Shown: positions 52,270-61,828, numbered from the stretch's first letter. The stretch: 64,000 nucleotides of DNA from Pelolinea submarina (GCF_003966975.1 NZ_AP018437.1:1-64000); one strand, 5' to 3'. The notes: generated from the sequence alone by a model not told the origin. Numbers and translations: made by a program.

Positions 52270-54207
52270 TTACTCCTTACTCATTTCCTTAAAATTTGAT
52301 GGTGTGAAAACTACATTAATCCTCTTTTTGAATGGTGAAAAAGAAGATTGTCCGCCTTCGTAGAACTTTCTGAAAAACTCCACGTACTGCAAACGAAGGC
52401 TTTGAATTGTCGGGCTGAGCATTCCCATGACCAGGTTCAATGAATGGATCAGCAAGGCGATCACCACACCAGCTATCGCGCTGCCGACCATGCCGGCCAT
52501 ATCATTGGCAACTTTCGCCAAGAAAACTGAGGCCAAACCCAGCGCCGCAATTCTAAGATAAGACAATATATTTCCGATGACCCCCACAAATTCAATAGGG
52601 CCCATGATAATACCAGTGCCGCCCATTGAGACGCCCATGGCAACCAGACCCACAGCTAAAATGATCCAGCCGGAAATATAGTATCCGTCCGGTAATTTCT
52701 GAATAAGCGAAAATCCCAGCAGGAACAGGCCTGCCAGGGCCACCAAAGTGCCGCCCCGTTCCAAAAAATGGTTGCGGCTTTTTTGCACAATTGAGTTCCA
52801 TACACCTATCAGGAGGCCCAGCACAATATGGCCTACACCCACTGCCAGGGCCATAATCAACAGCGTGGTAAAGTTCGCGGAGTCTGAACGGCTGAACCAG
52901 ATCGGTTTCAAGCCAACTACCTCGCCCAACGTACCGAAGTATTCACCATACAAAACGCCAAACAGGATCGACCAAAGCGCTCCCCATTTCAGCGCTTTCA
53001 GGAAATCGCAAATCAAGCCTGCTTTAACTTTCTTGCCCACCAATAGCGAAATAACCAGCATGATAATCCCGTAACCCACATCGCCAACCATCATACCGAA
53101 GAACAGGGGCATGAAGAAAGCCACCAGTGTGCCGGGGTCCACATCGCTGTATTTCGGAACTGCCCGCATTTTTACGAAGTTCTCAAAGGGTTCCACCATA
53201 TCAGGGTTTTGGGTTGCCACCGGAATGGTTTCACGCAATTCTTTGGGAATATCAATCACATTCACGGTCACATTTTTATTGAAATTGGAAGCGAAAATAC
53301 CACGCAGTTCTTCAACATTTTCTGCCGGTACCCATCCGAAGATCGTAAAAGTGTATTCCGTTTCGCCTAATTTGGAATAAGCCTCAAATTCATCGACACG
53401 GTCTTTGCAAACCAATTGCCAGGTGCGCAAGCGCGGCAGCCATTGGGCTGCAATACGTTCCAGCCGCGCGTCAATTTCATCCAATTCCTGATGGTCCAGC
53501 TCAACCTTTTTACCGATATGCTGTACGGCTTCATCCGTACTCAAGTAAGCGTATTCTTCCGGGAGGATTAGTTGAGTAACCTTTTCATTTTTCATGAAAG
53601 ACTCAACCTGTGAAATCATTTCCAGTGGGAAAATACCGATAATGGCATTGGTGGATTCCCCCACTCGGACAGAAATCATCTCGAATTTACCGCGCGTCAT
53701 CAATTTCAATTGCTGCGCCAGCATGTTCATGGCCCGCATTTGAGAAGTGTGCACCAGCGCGCGGATTGAAGCGTTGCCCGACTTCTTGGAGGATTGCGGC
53801 ATAACCGGGGCAATCACATTAAGCATTTCATTGTATTTGGACAATGAAATCAGTTCATCCTGGATAGTCTTTTTTCTGTTGTTCAGATACTGAACCTGGG
53901 CGGTTACGTCGGCTACTTTGCCTTTGATTCCCAGAATATCGTCGTCTTTGGTCAGGGGAGCTTGTGCCTCTGTTTTAACCAGGGTGGAAAAGAGCTCAAT
54001 TAATCCATTAATACTGGCAATAAGGATATCCACCTCTTCGCGTTCGCTTTGCATTTCCTCTGTCAATGAGAAAGGCTGCACCATGGCATCCGGTACATTG
54101 CGGATGTCATCCAACTGCATCTTTCCAAAGTTATGCAAAATCGGAATTACCTTTTCCAGGTATTTTTTCATCCCCCAAATTTGAACGCGATCCATCTCAA
54201 GGATCAT
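52270..54207 (-). CDS. ntpI: V-type ATPase subunit I (a-type)
   Basis: Subunit I is the membrane stator that forms the ion path. The 645-residue protein has an N-terminal cytoplasmic half with coiled coil and a C-terminal half of about seven membrane segments (from about residue 355, FFMPLFFGMMVGDVGYGII). Family motifs are KYSDVDPGTLVAFFMPLFFG and NILSYLRIAALGLASVFLA. AGGAGG precedes the ATG, which overlaps the stop of the first gene as ATGA. Confidence 0.94.
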   Translation of the reverse strand: MILEMDRVQIWGMKKYLEKVIPILHNFGKMQLDDIRNVPDAMVQPFSLTEEMQSEREEVDILIASINGLIELFSTLVKTEAQAPLTKDDDILGIKGKVADVTAQVQYLNNRKKTIQDELISLSKYNEMLNVIAPVMPQSSKKSGNASIRALVHTSQMRAMNMLAQQLKLMTRGKFEMISVRVGESTNAIIGIFPLEMISQVESFMKNEKVTQLILPEEYAYLSTDEAVQHIGKKVELDHQELDEIDARLERIAAQWLPRLRTWQLVCKDRVDEFEAYSKLGETEYTFTIFGWVPAENVEELRGIFASNFNKNVTVNVIDIPKELRETIPVATQNPDMVEPFENFVKMRAVPKYSDVDPGTLVAFFMPLFFGMMVGDVGYGIIMLVISLLVGKKVKAGLICDFLKALKWGALWSILFGVLYGEYFGTLGEVVGLKPIWFSRSDSANFTTLLIMALAVGVGHIVLGLLIGVWNSIVQKSRNHFLERGGTLVALAGLFLLGFSLIQKLPDGYYISGWIILAVGLVAMGVSMGGTGIIMGPIEFVGVIGNILSYLRIAALGLASVFLAKVANDMAGMVGSAIAGVVIALLIHSLNLVMGMLSPTIQSLRLQYVEFFRKFYEGGQSSFSPFKKRINVVFTPSNFKEMSKE

Positions 54208-54572
54208 TTTTCCTCCTGGTTCTCAGTGCCAAAAATCAATTTCAGGATATTGTCTGCGGCCTCATTCTCGAACTTCTTCCCCACTTCCTCAAATTTCCCT
54301 GCTTCGATTTTTGCTTTTGCAACGCGGTCGGTAGCTTCTTTTTCAGCCTTGGCGATACCGTCTTTGACCATACGATCACGTTCTTTACGCGCATCCTCAA
54401 TGATTTGGGTCTTGCGATCCGTTGTGCTGTTTTGCGTACTTGTGATTTTTTGGTCAGCTTTTTCCTTGGCTGATGCAATTTTCTCAGCCATTTCAATTTC
54501 AAGCTGTAGAATTGTTTCCAATGATTGCTGCGGATTTACTTCGTCTGTAATTTCAATTACTTTTTGTTTCAT
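54204..54572 (-). CDS. ntpF: V-type ATPase subunit G/H (stalk)
   Basis: The 122-residue protein is mostly coiled coil rich in Lys, Glu and Ala (EIEMAEKIASAKEKADQKI; DARKERDRMVKDGIAKAEKEA), as in the peripheral stalk partner of E. It is the first gene of the operon, the position of ntpF in E. hirae. An ATGA overlap joins it to subunit I. Confidence 0.85.
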   Translation of the reverse strand: MKQKVIEITDEVNPQQSLETILQLEIEMAEKIASAKEKADQKITSTQNSTTDRKTQIIEDARKERDRMVKDGIAKAEKEATDRVAKAKIEAGKFEEVGKKFENEAADNILKLIFGTENQEEK

Positions 54573-54611
54573 TTACGCATTACCAGTTTTTCAGTTTATT
54601 AATGACCGTTT

Positions 54612-54640
54612 ATCCTAATCCTCATCAAAAAAAAAGTCAA
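54612..54640 (-). promoter_or_regulatory. promoter of the V-ATPase operon
   Basis: On the minus strand TTGACT (54640-54635), 17 bases rich in T, then TAGGAT (54617-54612). It lies 40-68 bases before the first start codon. Confidence 0.55.
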
Positions 54641-54778
54641 TAAACATTTCTTTTTTAATATAACGTTTGTGCGAAATGTTCTTCGATATATTTATAATAC
54701 CATTCAGATATATAATGGTCGCACATACCGATATATTAATACTATTGAAAACAATTTGATTATGTTAACGAGGTGTAA

Positions 54779-56176
54779 ATGAACGAGTATGATGTTGTCG
54801 TCATCGGTGCAGGCCCCGGTGGATATGTTTGCGCTATTCGCGCTTCACAAAACGGTTTAAAAACAGCAATCGTCGATAAACAATGGCTGGGTGGCGTGTG
54901 CCTCAATGTAGGTTGTATCCCTTCAAAAGCTCTATTAAAGAATGCCGAACTTGCGCACACGCTGCGTGAACGTTCTGCTGAATTCGGAATTTCATTTGAT
55001 AATTTGAGTCTCGATTACGGCGCGGCAGTGAAACGCAGCCGGGAAGTTTCCCAGCGGCTTACACGCGGTGTTTCCTTCTTAATGAAGAAGAACAAAGTGG
55101 ATGTTTACATGGGTGAAGCCAAGATCACCGGCGCTAAACAAGTCAACGTGACCGATGCCGAAGGCGCAACCAAACAACTCAGCGCCAAGAACATTGTCAT
55201 TGCCACCGGATCCAGCCCGGTCATGCCGGCTGCCTGGAAAGCGGACGGCGAACGCGTTGTTTCGTACAAAGAAGCTATTTTGCAGCAAAAATTGCCCGAA
55301 TCTGTGATTATCATCGGCGCCGGCGCCATCGGCGCGGAATTTGCCACCGTGTGGAGCTCCTACGGCGCGAAAGTGACCATGGTTGAGATGCTCCCCAGCG
55401 TGCTGCCGCTTGAAGATGAAGAAGTCAGCGCAGAACTGGCGAAAGCTTTCAAGAAACGCGGTATTGAGCTGCTAACCGGGCACAAAGTAGAATCCGTTGA
55501 AACAAGCAAAACCGGTGTAGTGGTTAAAGTCTCCGCCGAAGGCGAAGAAAAAACATTGGAAGCCGAGCAGGCCCTGGTCGCAATTGGCTTCCGTCCCAAC
55601 ACACCCGGACTGGGCTTGGAAGAAGCAGGCGTCAAGTTGGACGCCAAGGGTAATGTACAGGTCGATGACCGCATGGAAAGCAACGTCCCCGGCATCTGGG
55701 CCATCGGCGACGTAACCGGGAAGGTTCTGCTCGCACACGTGGCTTCCACCCAGGGCATTTTGTGCGGTGATGCCATGGCCGGCAAGAAAACCACGCCAAT
55801 CAATTACCTGAATATCCCGCATGCCACCTACTGCCAACCGCAGGTTGCCTCATTCGGCATGAGCGAAGCGGCAGCCAAAGCCGCCGGCAAAGAAATCCGG
55901 GTCGGGAATTTCCCCTTCCAGGCTAACGGCAAAGCTTTGGGGTTGGGAGAGACGGTTGGTTTCGTCAAAATCATCAGCGACGCCAAGTACGGCGAAATTC
56001 TGGGCGCGCACATGATTGGCCCCGAAGTCTCCGAGTTGCTGCCTGAGCTGACCTTAGCCCAAAGCATGGAATTGACCGCGGAGGAAATCGCGCACAATGT
56101 CCATTCGCATCCTACTTTGAGCGAAGTCATTCTGGAGGCGGCAGAAGCAGTTGAAGGAAAGTCTATCCATATTTAG
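54779..56176 (+). CDS. lpdA: dihydrolipoyl dehydrogenase
   Basis: This FAD enzyme reoxidises dihydrolipoyl groups of 2-oxoacid dehydrogenase or glycine cleavage complexes. The 465-residue protein has the FAD motif GAGPGGYVCAIRASQNG (about 9-25), the redox pair in GGVCLNVGCIPSKALL, the NAD motif GAGAIGAEFATVW and the catalytic HVHSHPTLSE near the end. No partner E1/E2 or gcv gene is in the window, so its complex is unknown. GAGGTG precedes the ATG. Upstream, two TATAAT boxes (54693, 54711) lie between GTGCGA and TCGCAC arms, a possible operator. Confidence 0.94.
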   Translation: MNEYDVVVIGAGPGGYVCAIRASQNGLKTAIVDKQWLGGVCLNVGCIPSKALLKNAELAHTLRERSAEFGISFDNLSLDYGAAVKRSREVSQRLTRGVSFLMKKNKVDVYMGEAKITGAKQVNVTDAEGATKQLSAKNIVIATGSSPVMPAAWKADGERVVSYKEAILQQKLPESVIIIGAGAIGAEFATVWSSYGAKVTMVEMLPSVLPLEDEEVSAELAKAFKKRGIELLTGHKVESVETSKTGVVVKVSAEGEEKTLEAEQALVAIGFRPNTPGLGLEEAGVKLDAKGNVQVDDRMESNVPGIWAIGDVTGKVLLAHVASTQGILCGDAMAGKKTTPINYLNIPHATYCQPQVASFGMSEAAAKAAGKEIRVGNFPFQANGKALGLGETVGFVKIISDAKYGEILGAHMIGPEVSELLPELTLAQSMELTAEEIAHNVHSHPTLSEVILEAAEAVEGKSIHI

Positions 56177-56212
56177 TTTTTCATATCAGAGAAAACTATT
56201 GCCGATTATGTT

Positions 56213-56237
56213 GTTGGCTTCGACCAGCTCAGCCAAC
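56213..56237 (+). repeat. hairpin with TCGACCAG loop after lpdA
   Basis: GTTGGCT and AGCCAAC form a 7-bp stem around TCGACCAGCTC. The loop differs by one base from that of the lysS terminator. No T run follows directly. Confidence 0.6.
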
Positions 56238-56255
56238 TTTCGTTAGAAAATAAAT

Positions 56256-56280
56256 AAAGGCGTGGGTTCCACGCCTTTTT
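56256..56280 (+). terminator. terminator after lpdA
   Basis: AAAGGCGTGG-GTT-CCACGCCTTT is a 10-bp stem followed by more T. It ends lpdA before the secA promoter. Confidence 0.85.
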
Positions 56281-56298
56281 ATGCTTAATAAAGCGCTA

Positions 56299-56307
56299 TG
56301 CTATAAT
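56299..56307 (+). promoter_or_regulatory. extended -10 promoter of secA
   Basis: TGCTATAAT, identical to the dnaE box, ends 19 bases before the secA ATG. AAAGG lies between them as the ribosome site. Confidence 0.6.
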
Positions 56308-56326
56308 CGCTGCGAAAGGTACCGCT

Positions 56327-59300
56327 ATGTTCAAGAATATCGCTAAAGCTCTTGGGGGAGACCCTCAAAAACGCGAAATCGACCGGGTTACTCCCCTGGT
56401 CGAGCAAATCAACCTACTGGAATCCGAATATGAAGCGCTCAGCCCGGAAGAATTGCGGGGCAAGACGGCTCTGTTCCGTCAGCGCCTGGCCGACGGTGAA
56501 ACGCTGGACGACATTCTGGTAGAAGCTTTCGCGGCTGTACGCGAGGCCAGTAAGCGCACCACCGGCTTACGCCATTTCGACATTCAGATGATCGGCGGTA
56601 TTTTCCTGCACGAGGGCAAAATCGTGGAGATGCGCACCGGCGAAGGCAAGACTCTGGTGGCCACGCTGCCGCTGTACCTGAACGCATTGGCCGGCAGGGG
56701 CGCCCATTTGGTTACCGTTAACGATTATCTAGCGCGGCGCGACGCGCGCTGGATGACGCCGATTTACGCATATTTGGATATGAGAGTCGGCGTGCTGCAA
56801 ATGTCCAGCCGCACAGAAAGCGCTCACTTTGCCTTTGTAGTAGATTTGGAAAAACGCGATCCCCGCGAAGAGGACGATCAACTGCGCATGGTATACCGGC
56901 GCGAGGCTTACGCGGCCGATATTACCTACGGCACCAATAACGAATTCGGTTTTGACTACCTGCGCGATAATCTGGTGATGAACCTCAAAGACCGCGTACA
57001 GCGCGAACACGCATACGCGATTGTGGATGAGGTAGATAACATTCTGATCGATGAAGCCCGCACCCCGTTGATTATCTCCGGTCCGGCTTCCGAGGACGTG
57101 GAGTGGTACAACCGCATGGCGGCTGTCGTACGCCAGATGACCCCCGAAGATTACGATTTCAATGAAAAAGACCGCAGCGTAGCGTTGACCGAGATTGGCG
57201 AAACGCATGTGGAGGAATTACTGCAAACACCGCTGCGCGATCCCGATCGTCCGGAGGATATCACCCCGGAACAGGCCCGTTTGCTGGGCCACCTGGAACA
57301 GGCCCTTAAAGCCCAACTGCTTTACAAGAAAAACAAAGATTACATCATCCAAAACGGCGAAGTCATTATTGTGGATGAATTCACCGGCCGTTTAATGCCC
57401 GGACGGCGCTGGTCGGAAGGCCTGCACCAGGCCGTGGAAGCCAAGGAAGGCGTGAAGGTTAACCCGGAAAACATTACCCACGCTACCATCACGCTGCAGA
57501 ATTACTTCCGTAAATACGACAAACTGGCCGGTATGACCGGTACAGCGCTGACCGAAGCGGAAGAGTTTTCGACCATCTATGATTTGGACGCTATCGAAAT
57601 GCCCACCAACCTGGATTACCGCGCCAGCCGGCCGGAGGAAGACCTGCAGGTCTACCAGGACAAGGATGAAGAAGGCTATACCTTCACCTACTACGCATTG
57701 GGCAGCGACCCACAGCAGCAACCGCTCTATTGGAAGCGAAAGGATTACCACGATGTGGTTTATCGCACAGAAGAAGCCAAGCTGCGAGCCATTGTTCTGG
57801 AAATTCTGAAATTCCACGTGATCGGCCGCCCCATTTTGGTCGGCACTACCTCGATTGAACATTCCGAATTGCTTTCCAGCCGACTAACCGGGGAGTCCCT
57901 GCGGCGCATGCTGATGGCACTGCTCGTCAGAGAAGGCTGGATGAAGAAAAACGACATCAAATCACCGGAAAAGGTCATCCCGGAATTGGATTTTCTAAAC
58001 CAACCCGTTCAGGCCCTTGTGCCGGATGAACTGCGGCGTTTTGCCCGAGGCATCGGTATGGAATCCATCAACCCAGATTCCCCGCAGAATCTGGCCGAGA
58101 TTTTGGAGTATCTGAATCTGCCGGAAGAATTCATGCCGCGGTTGGAAACAACCGTGCGCGGCGGCATCCAGCACCAGGTGTTGAATGCGCGTAAACACGA
58201 CCAGGAATCACAAATCATCGCGGACGCCGGCGCTTACGGCGCAGTGACTATCGCCACCAACATGGCCGGCCGCGGTGTGGACATCAAGCTGGGCGGCGAG
58301 ATCCAGGAGAGCACGCTTTCGGAAGTGCGCCAGTACCTGAACGCCCGCGGGATTGATCCCTACGGCCTGAGCAACGCCGAAATGGCCGAACAATTAAGGC
58401 AAATTCCGGTTTCCGAATATGAAGAAGCCGAAGAGGCTATCCAAACCTTCCTGACGTTTTTAGACAATATGAACCGCGTGCGCCAGTTAGGCGGCCTGCA
58501 TGTGATCGGCTCTGAAAGGCACGAAGCCCGCCGCATCGATAACCAGCTGCGCGGCCGCGCCGCCCGTCAGGGCGATCCCGGTTCGTCGCGCTTCTATCTA
58601 TCCCTGGAAGATGAGTTAATGCGCATGTTTGGCGGAGAACGCGCCGAAAACCTGATGCGCATGTTCAATATCGACCCCTCCATTCCGCTGGAAAGCAAAA
58701 TGCTCGGTCGGTTGGTTGAACAAGCCCAGGAACGCGTGGAAGGCAACAACTTTGACATCCGCAAACACTTGCTGGATTACGATGACGTCCTCAACGATCA
58801 GCGCGAACGGATTTACAACGAACGCGATCGGGTGCTGGTCAAGGAAGAATTGGAAGAAGATGTATTAAGCATGCTGCACACCGAGCTGCAGCGGCGTATT
58901 CCGGATGCGCTCCAGGACGAAGAAGGCCCGTGGAAATTGCTGGCTTTCCTGGAAGAAATCCAACCTACCATCTTCTACCCCCAATTTGGCGAGAACCTGC
59001 CTTCCTATACGCTTTCACTGATACACGATATTCTGGAAGAATCCATTTCTGATTTGCAGGATGCAGCCGCGGTGGAAAACGGGCTGGTTGATTTAGCCGA
59101 ACGCGCCATCCAGGCTGAAAGCCGGCATGTACGCAACCAAACCAGCAGTTTCATCCAGCGCACGGCAGACAGTTTTGGCCCGCAGGCCGATGAACGGTTG
59201 GATCTCCTGGATATCTTCCTGGAAAACAACGAGGAGTTATTCGAATCTTCCCCCAAGGAATTCTTCAACGAATTGCAGACCCAGGTGCACCTGAAACTCA

Positions 59301-60352
59301 ACCTGGATAGCGGTACTACTCAAGCCATCAAAGAGGATCCGGAAGAAATGCCCGTGATCCTGCGAACGCTGGTGGAAGAAACGCTGTTGAAGATCGTTTT
59401 GTCGCGCATGATAATGACTATCGAGCGGCGCATCAACGGCCGGTTAATTGTCGATCTGGATCAATTAGCGGCCATGGATTGGATCAGCATTGAAAACCGC
59501 CTGCTGGAAGCAGTGGACCAGAATTTCCAGGACAAATTGGCGCAGCTGCACAAACCAGAAAGCCAGATCCAGCAAAACATCAAAGCCCAGATTCGCAAGC
59601 AGCAGGAAACCGGCAAGGGATTCAACCTGGATGAGCTGGCCACCGGTATATCCATCGGCACTCAGGCAGCCATTGATCCGCGCACACGCCAAAAGGTCAA
59701 CAAACGCATATCCCTGCTGAATTACATTTATCTGGCCGCGCTCGGTCTTGAAAACGAAGATCCCGAAGAAATTTCAGCGGACATTCTTGAACACCTGGAA
59801 GGAATCCAGGTCAAGATGCAGTATATCTGGGGCAAGATGGAAATCCAACGCGTCTCAGAAAATATCCAATGGTACAAGGATTTACCGGAGGATTACCGCG
59901 CCAACCTGGCGCCATTCATGGATGAACAAGCGCAAGCAATGCTTCAAAACACAGAATTGAAGACCCTGTTGGATGAAAACAATCCGGAAGCCATTAAAAC
60001 TTTCGGCAGATATGTACAGCAGACCATCTATCGCCACATTTTGCTGCGTTCCATTTCCGATCTTTGGATCGAACAGCTGACGCGTATGGAAGCCCTGCGC
60101 ATCTCAATCGGTATGGAAGCCTACGCGCAACTGGACCCGCTGGTGCAGTATAAGAGCCGCTCCACGGATGCTTTCAAAGACCTGTTTGCCGATATTCGCA
60201 TGGGTGTGATCAGCCGCATGTTCCGTTTGCAGCCGGCCAAACCCGTGACGATTAACGCCGAGGCGCCAGCCGCTCAAAACACCGGCGCCGCGCAGAAAAC
60301 CAGCGATGGGCAAGCCAAAAACGCCAAGCGGAAAAAGCATAAAAAGCATTAA
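56327..60352 (+). CDS. secA: preprotein translocase ATPase SecA, very large form
   Basis: SecA drives proteins through SecYEG. At 1341 residues it is about 400-500 longer than usual. Motor motifs are intact: MRTGEGKTLVATL (about 102-114), DEVDNILIDEARTPLIISG, MTGTALTEAEEF, TNMAGRGVDIKLGG (about 640-653) and RRIDNQLRGRAARQGDPGSSRF. Extra sequence is seen in NBD2 (about 520-620) and above all between DDVLNDQRERIY (about 818) and YRHILLRSISDLWIEQL (about 1231), the helical wing/scaffold region. The end is Lys-rich (KRKKHKKH) and lacks the zinc-binding SecB tail. AAAGG precedes the ATG. Confidence 0.95.
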   Translation: MFKNIAKALGGDPQKREIDRVTPLVEQINLLESEYEALSPEELRGKTALFRQRLADGETLDDILVEAFAAVREASKRTTGLRHFDIQMIGGIFLHEGKIVEMRTGEGKTLVATLPLYLNALAGRGAHLVTVNDYLARRDARWMTPIYAYLDMRVGVLQMSSRTESAHFAFVVDLEKRDPREEDDQLRMVYRREAYAADITYGTNNEFGFDYLRDNLVMNLKDRVQREHAYAIVDEVDNILIDEARTPLIISGPASEDVEWYNRMAAVVRQMTPEDYDFNEKDRSVALTEIGETHVEELLQTPLRDPDRPEDITPEQARLLGHLEQALKAQLLYKKNKDYIIQNGEVIIVDEFTGRLMPGRRWSEGLHQAVEAKEGVKVNPENITHATITLQNYFRKYDKLAGMTGTALTEAEEFSTIYDLDAIEMPTNLDYRASRPEEDLQVYQDKDEEGYTFTYYALGSDPQQQPLYWKRKDYHDVVYRTEEAKLRAIVLEILKFHVIGRPILVGTTSIEHSELLSSRLTGESLRRMLMALLVREGWMKKNDIKSPEKVIPELDFLNQPVQALVPDELRRFARGIGMESINPDSPQNLAEILEYLNLPEEFMPRLETTVRGGIQHQVLNARKHDQESQIIADAGAYGAVTIATNMAGRGVDIKLGGEIQESTLSEVRQYLNARGIDPYGLSNAEMAEQLRQIPVSEYEEAEEAIQTFLTFLDNMNRVRQLGGLHVIGSERHEARRIDNQLRGRAARQGDPGSSRFYLSLEDELMRMFGGERAENLMRMFNIDPSIPLESKMLGRLVEQAQERVEGNNFDIRKHLLDYDDVLNDQRERIYNERDRVLVKEELEEDVLSMLHTELQRRIPDALQDEEGPWKLLAFLEEIQPTIFYPQFGENLPSYTLSLIHDILEESISDLQDAAAVENGLVDLAERAIQAESRHVRNQTSSFIQRTADSFGPQADERLDLLDIFLENNEELFESSPKEFFNELQTQVHLKLNLDSGTTQAIKEDPEEMPVILRTLVEETLLKIVLSRMIMTIERRINGRLIVDLDQLAAMDWISIENRLLEAVDQNFQDKLAQLHKPESQIQQNIKAQIRKQQETGKGFNLDELATGISIGTQAAIDPRTRQKVNKRISLLNYIYLAALGLENEDPEEISADILEHLEGIQVKMQYIWGKMEIQRVSENIQWYKDLPEDYRANLAPFMDEQAQAMLQNTELKTLLDENNPEAIKTFGRYVQQTIYRHILLRSISDLWIEQLTRMEALRISIGMEAYAQLDPLVQYKSRSTDAFKDLFADIRMGVISRMFRLQPAKPVTINAEAPAAQNTGAAQKTSDGQAKNAKRKKHKKH

Positions 60353-60399
60353 ATAAAGCTATTACAATCTACATTCCTTAATTAATGAAAATGGCGGGG

Positions 60400-60428
60400 T
60401 TGCCAAGTTATTCATTACCCCTTATAAT
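60400..60428 (+). promoter_or_regulatory. promoter of the S1 gene
   Basis: TTGCCA (60400-60405), 17 bases, then TATAAT (60423-60428). This is one of the best sigma-70-type promoters of the window. A GGAG site (60452-60455) precedes the ATG at a somewhat long distance. Confidence 0.7.
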
Positions 60429-60467
60429 CACGTACTATCACATCGTATTGGAGCATTTAATAATCAT

Positions 60468-61811
60468 ATGGACCAACTAAACGGAATCCAAGCCACAGGA
60501 GAAAACAAATCAGACAATAAAGAAATCACTACCATGGGCTCTTTATTGGAAAGCGAGGGGCTGGGCCTGGAATTACCTCAAGCCGGCGAGATCAAGACAG
60601 GCACGATTGCCAGTATTGCGCCCGGCCAGATCATGGTCAGTATCGGTGCAAAATCAGAAGGCATTATCAACGGCCAAGAATTTGAACTGATCCCACCCGA
60701 CGTATTTGCTTCAATGGAAGTTGGGCAGGATATCCCTGTCTATGTCATCACCCCCGAAGATCACAACGGCAACCTGATTCTTTCATACATCCGCGCGTTG
60801 GAAGCTGAAAGCTGGGAAAAAGCCGAAGCCGTTATGAAAGAAAAAGAAGCTTTTACCGGCAAAGTGGTTGGCTACAACCGTGGTGGTTTGCTGGTCTCTT
60901 TCGACAAACTGCGTGGCTTTGTCCCCACCTCACAATTAAGTTATTCCCGCCGCATGGAACTCAGCGGCGAAAATGCCGAGAAACGTTTTGGTGAAATGAT
61001 TGGTGAAGAAGTCACCATGCAAATCATCGAAGTCGATCAGGAGAGACGCCGCCTGATCTTCTCCGAAAAAGCCGCTTCTCATGAAACCCGCGACACCATT
61101 CGCGACAAGATCATCGAGAAATTGGAAGTCGGCGATATCAAGACCGGCCGTGTTACTTCTCTCGCTGATTTCGGTGCCTTCGTCAACATCAACGGCGCCG
61201 ACGGCCTGGTGCATCTGAGTGAAATTTCCTGGGACCGCATCCGCCATCCAGGCGATGAATTGAAAGTTGGACAGGAAGTCAAAGTCCAAGTCATCAGCAT
61301 CGACGAAGAGAAACGCCACATCGGCCTTTCCATCCGACGTCTGATGGAAGATCCCTGGCAGGATCAGATCAAGAGCCTGAAAGTCGGCCAGTTGGTGGAA
61401 GCCAAAATCACCCGCCTGACCAAATTCGGCGCCTTTGCCATGCTGGATAGCGGCATCGAAGGCCTGATCCACATCTCCGAGCTGTCCGAAGAACACATCG
61501 GTCATCCCAAAGAGATCCTGCACGAAGGCGACAAAGTCACACTGCGCATCATCAAGATTGAACCGGAAAGCCATCGCATCGGTTTGAGCCTGCGCCGCGT
61601 CGAATCTTTGGCCTTTGCAGATATGGACATGAAGATGCTCGAAAAAGAACTGGAAGGTTCGGATATTAAGATCGTTCCGGAAGAGCAAGAGGCGAAGAGC
61701 GAACCCGCTCCTGAAGAACCTGAAGCTAAAAGCGAAGAAGTTGCCGAAGAGCCGGAAGCCGAAGCGCCTGCAGAAGATACTGAAGAAGATACCGAAGCGT
61801 CTGGGGAATAA
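60468..61811 (+). CDS. rpsA: ribosomal protein S1-like, four S1 domains
   Basis: S1 helps mRNA bind the 30S subunit. The 447-residue protein has four S1 domains (about 39-105, 122-190, 208-277 and 294-363), with LADFGAFVNINGADGLVHLSEISW and LTKFGAFAMLDSGIEGLIHISEL in the third and fourth. Four domains, against six in E. coli, is common in Gram-positive and deep-branching bacteria. The last 60 residues are strongly acidic (Glu/Ala/Pro-rich) and probably disordered. Confidence 0.9.
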   Translation: MDQLNGIQATGENKSDNKEITTMGSLLESEGLGLELPQAGEIKTGTIASIAPGQIMVSIGAKSEGIINGQEFELIPPDVFASMEVGQDIPVYVITPEDHNGNLILSYIRALEAESWEKAEAVMKEKEAFTGKVVGYNRGGLLVSFDKLRGFVPTSQLSYSRRMELSGENAEKRFGEMIGEEVTMQIIEVDQERRRLIFSEKAASHETRDTIRDKIIEKLEVGDIKTGRVTSLADFGAFVNINGADGLVHLSEISWDRIRHPGDELKVGQEVKVQVISIDEEKRHIGLSIRRLMEDPWQDQIKSLKVGQLVEAKITRLTKFGAFAMLDSGIEGLIHISELSEEHIGHPKEILHEGDKVTLRIIKIEPESHRIGLSLRRVESLAFADMDMKMLEKELEGSDIKIVPEEQEAKSEPAPEEPEAKSEEVAEEPEAEAPAEDTEEDTEASGE

Positions 61812-61828
61812 CCAGACGCTTATATTTT
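61798..61828 (+). terminator. hairpin at the S1 stop codon
   Basis: CGTCTGG and CCAGACG form a 7-bp stem; the stop codon lies in the loop. It is followed by CTTATATTTTCC, so termination is plausible but weak. Confidence 0.5.
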
